DNA of 64,000 nt from Streptomyces sp. S465 (GTDB lineage Bacteria > Actinomycetota > Actinomycetes > Streptomycetales > Streptomycetaceae): positions 7,868,001 to 7,932,000 of the forward strand of contig NZ_CP114036.1 of assembly GCF_026898115.1 (NCBI RefSeq), given 5' to 3'. The notes beneath the pieces are model-generated. The model had not been told where the DNA came from. It worked only from the letters and a program-made list of their open reading frames with translations, and did no database searches. This document shows, piece by piece, positions 41,801 to 50,800 of the stretch. Within the stretch, counting starts at the first letter, position 1, and every line of letters starts with the position of its first letter. A program made the translations under genes and the position numbers.

Positions 41801-44800
41801 GATGATCTCGCTGGTGCCGACCGCGAGCACCGGATGCGGGCCGACCTCGATCATGGCCCCGTAGCCCTCGCGGACGAGAGCCGCCATGGTCTCGGCGAAG
41901 GACACGGTCTGCCGCAGATTCCGGCACCAGTACCGGGCGTCCAGCTCTTCGGTGTTCAGACGGTTCCCGGTCACCGTGGAGTAGAACGGCACCTGGGACG
42001 GGCGGGGCCGCACCGGTGCCAGCAGCTCGAGCAGCTCTGCCTCGATCTCGTCGATCTGCGCCGAGTGGGCGGCGAAGTCCACCCCGCCCAGCCGCCAGCG
42101 CATGATCCTGGCGGCCGACAGACCGCGCTCGACCTCGTCGAGCGCGGCCGGATCGCCGGAGAGCGTCACCGTCCTCGGTCCGTTGACCGCCGCGATCGAC
42201 ACCGCGCCGGACGTCCCGTCCAGCAACTCCCGTACCCGCTCCGGCGTCGCCATCACCGACATCATCGCGCCGCGCCCGGACAGGCGCTCGCGGATGAGCC
42301 GGCTGCGCAGCGCCACCACGCGGGCACCGTCGTCCAGTGACAGACCGCCGCTGACGCAGGCGGCGGCGACCTCGCCCTGGGAGTGGCCGATCACGGCGGC
42401 CGGTTCGACGCCGAACGAGCGCCAGAGGGCGGCGAGCGAGACCATGACCGTCCACAGCACGGGCTGGAGCACATCGGGCCGCCCGTCCATCGGGGGAGCG
42501 CCCAACTCGCCGCGCAGCACACCGGTGGGCGACCAGTCGAGGTACGGGGCCAGGGCCGCCTCGCACGCCGCGACGCGGTCGGCGAAGACGGGGGAGACAT
42601 CGAGCAGTTCGGCCGCCATTCCCGCCCATGCCGCGTCCTGCCCGGGGAACACGAAGACCACCGGACGGCGCTCGCCCGCCGTGCCCCGCACCACGGCGGG
42701 CGACCCAGTGCCCTCGGCCAGGGCCGCCAGGCTGCCACGCAGCGCCGCCAGGTCGTCGCCCACCAGCACCGCCCGGTGCTCGAACGTGGCACGGGTCGTG
42801 GCCAGTGAATAGCCGACGTCCACGGGCCGCAGTCCGGGGTGGTCGTCCAGGTGTGCGAGGAGTTTCGCGGCCTGGGCGCGCAGCGCTCCGGCCGACGTGC
42901 CGGACAGTGGCCAGGCCACCGGCCGGTCCGGCGCGGGATCCGCGAGCGCGGGTCGACCGGCGGGCCGTGGGGGCTGCTCCAGGATGGCGTGGGCGTTGGT
43001 CCCGCTCATGCCGAACGCCGACACCGCGCACCGCCGCGGCCGGCCGAGGTCGGGCCACGGCGCGGCCTCGGTCAGCAGCCTGAGCGCGCCCGAGTCCCAG
43101 TCGACGCGGGAGGACGGTTCGGTGACGTGCAGGGTCTTCGGCAGCTCGCCGTGGAGCATCGCCATCACCATCTTGATGACCCCCGCGACACCGGCGGCCA
43201 CCTGGGTGTGTCCGATGTTGGACTTGACCGAGCCGACCAGCAGCGGCGGATTGCCACCCCGGTCCTGGCCGTAGGTGGCCAGCAGGGCATGGGCTTCGAT
43301 CGGATCGCCCAGCGCGGTGCCGGTTCCGTGTGCCTCGACCGCGTCGACATCGGACGCCGACAGCCCGCTGTTGGCGAGAGCCTGCCGGATGACCCGCTGC
43401 TGGGCCGGTCCGCTCGGCGCGGTCAGCCCGTTGGACGCGCCGTCGGAGTTCACCGCCGATCCGCGGACGACCGCCAGCACCCGGTGGCCGTGCCGGACCG
43501 CGTCCGACAGCCTCTCCAGCACCAGCAGACCGGCGCCTTCGGCGATGCCCATGCCGTCCGCCGACTCGGCGAACGCCTTGCACCGCCCGTCGGGCGCCAT
43601 CACCCGGTGCCTGCTCAGCGAGACGAGGGTGTCGGGGCCGGTCAGCACCGTGGCGCCGCCGGCGAGGGCGAGGGTGCTCTCCCCCGAGCGCAGCGACTGG
43701 CACGCCATGTGCAGCGCGACCAGGGACGACGAGCAGGCCGTGTCCACCGTCACGGCCGGTCCGCCCAGGTCGAACAGGTAGGCGAGGCGGCCCGACAGCA
43801 CGCTCGGGAGGGTGCCGGTGAGCTGATAGCCGTCGGAGTCCGCGGACACGTCCGCGCCGTAACTCTGGGCGGTCGCCGAGACGAAGGTGCCCGTCATGCT
43901 GCCCCGCAGGGACGTGGGGTCGATCCCGGCGCGTTCGAACGCCTCCCAGGCCAGCTCCAGCAGCATCCGCTGCTGCGGGTCCATCGCGGCGGCCTCGCGC
44001 GGGGAGATGCCGAAGAACGCCGCGTCGAACTCGGCCGCGCCGTCGAGGAAGCCGCCCGCCGCCGAGTAGGTCGTGCCCGTGCGGTCCGGGTCGGGGTGGT
44101 ACACACCCGGACCCCAGCCGCGGTCGGCGGGCAGCGGAGACGTGGCGTCCACGCCCTCGGCCAGCAGCTCCCACAGCTGCTCGGGCGAGCGCACCCGGCC
44201 GGGAAACCGGCAGCTCATTCCGATGATCGCGATCGGCTCCTCAGCGGGCGCCCCGGCCGTCGGGGCCGCCGCCGCGGCCGGGGCCGGCTCGGCGCTCTCC
44301 GCTCGCTTGTCGGCGCCGCCGTACAGTGCGGTCCACAGGTGGCCGGCCAGGGCGTCGGGCGTCGGGTGATCGTAGACCAGGGTCGACGGCAGGCTCAGGC
44401 CGGTCCGTTTCCGCAGCGCGTTCCGCAACTGGCCGGCGGTCAGGGAGTCGAAGCCCATGTCCTTGAACGTCCGCCCGCTCGCGACCGCCAGGGGATCCGC
44501 GTGCCCGAGCACCGAAGCCACCTGCTCACGCACCAACTGGGACAGGGCGGCACGGGCCTGGTCGGTCGTCAGCCCGGTCGGCAGGCCGGAGCCGTGCTCG
44601 GTGGCCGCGGCCCGGCGGGCGGTTCCGGCGGGGACCAAGCCGCGCAGGACGGCGGGCACGGTGTGCCGCGCGCGCAGGGCGGCCCGGTCGACGCGTGCGG
44701 CGACGACGACGGCCTCGTCCACCGCGCCCGCGGCGTCGAACCAGGCCAACCCCTGATCGACGGAGAGCGTCGGCAGCCCGGCCGCGGTGATCCGCCGCAG

Positions 44801-47800
44801 CTGGGCGTCGCTCAGCGCGGCGGACATCCCGCTGTCCTGGGGCCACGGCCCCCAGCCGATGGACAGGCCCGCGAGCCCTTCGGCGGTCCGCCGCCGCGCC
44901 AGCGCGTCCAGGAACGCGTTCGCCGCGGTGTAACCGGCCTGCCCCGCGTTGCCGAGGACGCCGAACACCGAGGAGAACACCACGAACGCGCTCAGACCCA
45001 GGTCACGGGTCAGCTCGTGCAGATGCCACGCGCCGTCCAGCTTCGGGCGGAACACCGTGTCCAGCCGGTCCGGAGCCAGCGCCGCGACCAGTCCGTCGTC
45101 GAGCACACCGGCGGCGTGCACCACACCGGTCAGCGGGTGCTCGTCCGGGATCGCCGTCAGCAGGGCCGCGACGGCCGCGCGGTCGGAGACATCGCAGGCG
45201 ACGGCGGTCACCCGTGCACCCCGCCCGCTCAGCTCGGCCAGCAGTTCCCCGGCACCCTCGGTGTCGGCCCCCCGACGGCCGGCCAGCACCAGGTGGCGCA
45301 CCCCGTGCGCGGTGACCAGGTGCCGGGCGATCAGCGCGCCGAGACCGCCGAGGCCGCCGGTGATCAGCACGGTGCCGTCGCCGCCCCACACCCTCTCCGG
45401 CGCCGCCGGGTCCGTGACCTCGACGGAGGCCAGCCGAGGGATCAGCAACTGCCCGTGGCGCAGCGCCAGTTCGGGCTCATCGCGGTCCGGCGCCGCGCGG
45501 AGTGCCGCCGCGGCGGCCGGCACCGGATCATCGTCGTCCGCGGGGTCCAGGTCGAGCAGGACGAACCGGCCGGGGCTCTCCTGCCGGGCCGATCGCACCA
45601 GCCCCCACACCGCGGCCGCCACCACGTCGGGGGCCGCGCCGGGTGCCGTGGCCACCGCTCCGCGGGTCACGAACACCACCCGGGCGGGCCCGCCGTCACC
45701 GGCCTCGGCCGCGTCGGCCCCGTCGGCCGCCTCGTCCGCGTTCAGGTGGTGTCGCACTGTGTCGAGCACGGACGCGGTGACGGTACGGACCGCCTCCGGC
45801 ACCGGCACGCCGACCGGCGCGGCGACCGGGACCAGCACCGCCTCCCCGGCCGCCACCGGGTCGTGCCCCGCGGTGTCCGGCGCCGGGGCGGGCAGCCAGT
45901 CCAGGCGCAGCAGCAGCCGCGCCGCCGTGGCCGCCGGAGGGTGGACGTCCGGCGAACGCAGCGTCAGCGTGCGCACGGTCGCCACCGGATCGCCCGCGGT
46001 GTCGGCGGCGGTCAGTGTGACCGTGTCGTCGCCCGTCCTGCTCATCCGCACCCGCAGCACCGACGCGCCCACGGCGTGCAGGGACACCCCGGCCCAGCTC
46101 GCCGGCAGCCGCCCGCCGTCCGGGCCGTCGAGCACGGCCGGCGAGGCCAGGTGCAGCGCCGCGTCCAGCAGGGCGGGATGGAGGCGGAAGGCGTCGGCCT
46201 CGTCGGCGAGCCCCTCGGGGAGCGCGACCTCGGCCAGTACCTCCTCGCCGGCCCTCCAGGCCGCCCGGACGGCCCGGAGGGCCGGCCCGTAGGCGAGCCC
46301 GGCGGCGCGCCGCCGCTCATAGAACGCGTCGAGATCGACGGGTACGGCGTCCGCGGGCGGCCACGCCCGCCGGTCATGGGCGTCGGCCGCGGGGGCGCCC
46401 GGCGCGAGCGTGCCGGTGGCGTGCCGCGTCCAGGGCACATCGGGTGTGCCGGCGGGCCGCGAGTGGATGCTCAGGGTGCGCCGGCCGTCGTCGCCGGGGC
46501 CACCGAGCGCCACCTGGATCCGCACCCCGCCGTCGTCCTGCCCGGACAACACCAGCGGTGCGAGCAGGGTGAGCTCCTCCACGAGGGCGCAGCCGACCTC
46601 GTCGCCCGTCCGTATCGCCAGCTCGACGAATCCGGCGCCGGGGAAGGTCACCTGCCCGGCCACCACATGGTCGGCCAGCCATGGAAGCGCCGCCACCGAC
46701 AGCAGGCCGGTGTACAGCAGACCACCGGTCTCGGGCAGTTCCACGACCGCGCCGAGCAGCGGATGGTCCACACCGCCGAGCCCCGCCGGGACCACGCCGG
46801 TCGCCGATGTGCCGGCGACGGGCGTGGTCCAGTACCGCTCCCGCTGGAACGCGTAGGCCGGCAGCGCGATCCGGCGCGCGCCGGTACCGGCGAACAGTTC
46901 GGCCCACCGGATCGGCACACCCCGCACATACAGCCGGGCAGCGGCCGTCACCGCCGTGGACTCCTCGCCGCGGTCCTTGCCCAGCAGGGACACGGCCTCC
47001 ACCCGCGCCACGTCGGGCAGGGCGTCCTGCGTCAGCACCGACAGCGTGGCGTCCGGGCCCAGTTCGAGGAAGGTGCGCGCACCGGCCCGTGCCGCGGCGC
47101 CGACCGCGTCGGCGAACCGCACGGTCCGCACGATGTGCTGAACCCAGTGGTCGGGGGTGCGGATCCGCTCCGCGTCGATCCGCTCACCGGTGACGGTCGA
47201 GATGATCGGGATACGCGGCTCGCCGAAGGCCAGACCCTTGGCGACCGTGCGGAAGTCCTCCAGCATCGGCGCCATCAGCGGGGAGTGGAACGCGTGGCTG
47301 ACCCGCAGCCGGGTCACCTTGTGGCCGTCGGCGGCGAAGCGGTCCGCGATGGCCTCCACCTCGCCGGTGTCCCCGGAGACCACCACCGCCCGCGGTCCGT
47401 TGACGGCGGCGAGTCCCACCCGGTCCCCGCAGCCGGCGAGCAGCGGCGTCACCTCGTCCTCGGCGGCCCGCAGCGCGACCATGGCCCCGCCCTCCGGAAG
47501 CGCCTGCATCAGCCGTCCGCGGGCGGCGACGAGGGTGCACGCGTCGGGCAGGGACAGCACCCCGGCCACATGCGCCGCCGCGATCTCCCCGACCGAATGC
47601 CCGATCAGCAGATCCGGCGCCACCCCCCAGGACTCCAGCAGCCGGAACAGGGCCACCTCGAGGGCGAACAGCGCGGGCTGGGCGTATGCGGTGCGGTTCA
47701 GCGCCTCCGCGTCGTCGCCGAACACCACCTCGCGCAGCGGCCGTTCCAGCTCGCCGTCCAGAAGCGCGCAGACCTCGTCCCACGCCGCCGCGAACACCGG

Positions 47801-50800
47801 GTACCGGGCGTGCAGTTCGCGTCCCATCCCCAGCCGCTGGGCACCCTGGCCGGCGAACAACAGCGCCATCGGGCCGGGGTCGCCCGCCAGGCCCTCGGCC
47901 ACCTTCCAAGGCCGCGCGGCACCGTCCCCGGCGGTGTCCGTCGCGGCCAGGAGGACGGCGCGGTGCTCCAGTTCGGAGCGTGTCGTGGCCAGGGAGAAGC
48001 CGATGTCCGGCGCCGCCGCGCCGGTGTCGGACACGAAGGCGGCCAGCCTGTCCAGCTGCCCGTCCAGCGCGGCCTGGGTACGCGCCGAGACCGGCCAGGG
48101 CACCACACCGGGCCGCAGCTCCGCCGGCGATCCGGCCGGTGGCCGCGCGCTGGGCCGGTCGGGCCGATCCGGCGGTGGCTGTTCGACGATCACATGCGCG
48201 TTGGTGCCGCTGATCCCGAACGACGACACGCCCGCGCGGCGAGGTCGCTCGGCCGGTGGCCACGGGGTGGCCCCGGTGAGCAGTTCCACCGCGCCGGCCG
48301 ACCAGTCCACCTGCGACGACGGCGCGTCCACATGCAGGGTCCGGGGCAATACGCCGTGCCGCATCGCCAGGATCATCTTGATGACGCCCGCGACACCGGC
48401 GGCGGCCTGGGTGTGCCCGATGTTGGACTTGAGCGACCCCAGCAGCAGCGGACGGTCCGGGTCCCGGCCCTGTCCATAGGTGGCGAGCAGCGCCTGGGCC
48501 TCGATCGGGTCACCCAGCCGGGTACCGGTGCCGTGTCCCTCCACCGCGTCCACGTCCGAGGGGGCCAGGCCGGCACTGGACAGGGCCTGGCCGATCACCT
48601 GCCGCTGCGCGATTCCGCTGGGCGCGGTCAGGCCGTTCGACGCCCCGTCCGAGTTGACCGCGGAACCGCGCAGCACCGCCAGCACCCGGTGGCCGGCCCG
48701 GACCGCGTCGGACAGCCTCTCCAGCACCAGGATGCCCACCCCCTCGGACCAGCCGGTGCCGTCCGCGGCCTCCGCGTACGCCTTGCAGCGGCCGTCGGGC
48801 GACAGGCCGCCCTGCCGGGCGAACTCCACGAAGATCCCGGGCTCCGACATCACGGTGACACCGCCGGCCAGCGCCAGGGAACACTCGCCACCGCGCAGCG
48901 CCTGCGCCGCCAGGTGCAGCGCCACCAGGGACGACGAGCACGCCGTGTCCACGGTCAGCGCGGGCCCCCGCAGCCCCAGGGCGTAGGCGACGCGGCCGGA
49001 CAGGACGCTCGGCGACGTGCCGGTCAGCAGATATCCCTCCGTGGCACCGGCGCCGTCCTTGAGCCGCGGACCGTAGTCCTGGGCCATCGCCCCGAGGAAC
49101 ACCCCGGTGCTGCTGCCGTGCAGTGACGACGGAGCGATCTCGGCCCGTTCCACCGCCTCCCAGCTCACCTCCAGGGCCAGCCGCTGCTGCGGGTCCATGG
49201 CTTCCGCCTCGCGCGGGGATATCCCGAACAGCGCCGCGTCGAAGCGGTCCGCGTCGTACAGGAACCCGCCCGGCCTGCCGGTCGCCACCGTCTCCGGCGC
49301 CCATCCCCGGTTGACGGGCATGTCGGAGATGGCATCCGCCTCGCCCGACACCAGTTCCCACAGCTCCTCCGGTGAGGTCACCCCGCCCGGGTAGCGGCAG
49401 GCCATGCCCACGATCACCACCGGGTCGTCCTCCGGTACGGCGCGGGGCGCCGGCGACGCGTCGCCGGTCACCGGGCCGGTGAGCCGCGTGGCCAGATGTT
49501 CCGCGCACGCGGCCGGCGTGGGGTGGTCGAACAGCACGGTGTTGGGCACCCGCAGTCCGGTCGCGGCCCTCAGCCGGGTCGCCAGCTCCACCGTCATCGC
49601 CGAGTCGAAGCCCAGTTCCTTGAAGGGCCGCGCCGGGTCCACCCGCTCCGCGTCGGCGAAGCCCAGGACCACCGCCGTCTCCGCGCGGACCAGCCGTGCC
49701 ACCTCGGCGCGGGTCCACCGGGCAGCGGATCCCCCACGCTCCGGCTCCGGATCGGTGGTGTGCCCGGTCACCGGCGCCACAACGGCCGGAACGGCATCGC
49801 GCACCGCGACCTCGCCGGCCGGCTCCTGGAGCCAGTACCGCTCCCGCTGGAACGCGTACGTCGGCATGGCCACCCGCCGGGCACCGGTCCCGGTGAACAG
49901 CCGCGGCCAGTCCACCGGCACACCGCGGACGTACACCTCCGCCAGACAGGTCAGGAACCGGTCGGCCCCTCCCAGCCCCCGGCGCAGCGTGCCGACGGTG
50001 ACCGCCTTGACGTCGGTCGTATCGATGACCTCCTGCACCGCGGCGGTCAGCACCGGGTGGGAACTGACCTCGACGAAGACGCGATGGCCCTGGCCGAGCA
50101 GCGTCCGGACGGCCGGTTCGAAGCCGACGGTCCGCCGCAGATTGCGGTACCAGTACCCGGCGTCCATACCGGTGGTGTCCAGCCACTCGCCGGTCACCGT
50201 GGAGAAGAACGGCACCTCGGCCCGGCGCGGGCGGATGCCCTCCAGCGCGGCCGTCAACTCCTCGCGCACCCGCTCCACCTGGGCCGAGTGCGAGGCGTAG
50301 TCCACCGCGACCCGGCGCACCCGCACCTCCGCGCCCGACAGCTCCTCGAACAGCTCGTCCAGCGCCGCCGGCTCACCGGAGACCACCACCGAGCCCGGCC
50401 CGTTGACCGCCGCGATCGACACGCGGCCGTCCCAGCGGAGCAGCCGCTCCTCGGCCTCGGCCCGGGGCAGCGCCACCGACAGCATGCCGCCCCGCCCCGC
50501 CAGGCGGCGTGCGATGGTCTGGCTGCGCAGCGCTACCACCCGGGCCGCGTCCTCCAGGGAGAGGGCACCGGACACGCACGCCGCCGCGATCTCTCCCTGG
50601 GAATGGCCCACCACCGCGTCCGGGACCACCCCGTGTGCCTGCCACACCGCCGCGAGGGAGACCATCACCGCCCAGGAGGCGGGCTGGACCACATCCACCC
50701 GTTCCAGTGACGGCGCCCCCTCGGCCTGCCGCAGCACCTCCACCAGCGACCAGTCCACATGCGGTGCGAGCGCGGCGGCACACTCGGCCAGCCGCCGGGC

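Noticed and set aside
42839..49126. A 2095-codon open frame on the plus strand
   Set aside because: It is antisense to the PKS gene and has Arg/Gly/Pro-rich composition with no family motifs; long spurious frames are normal opposite GC-rich genes.
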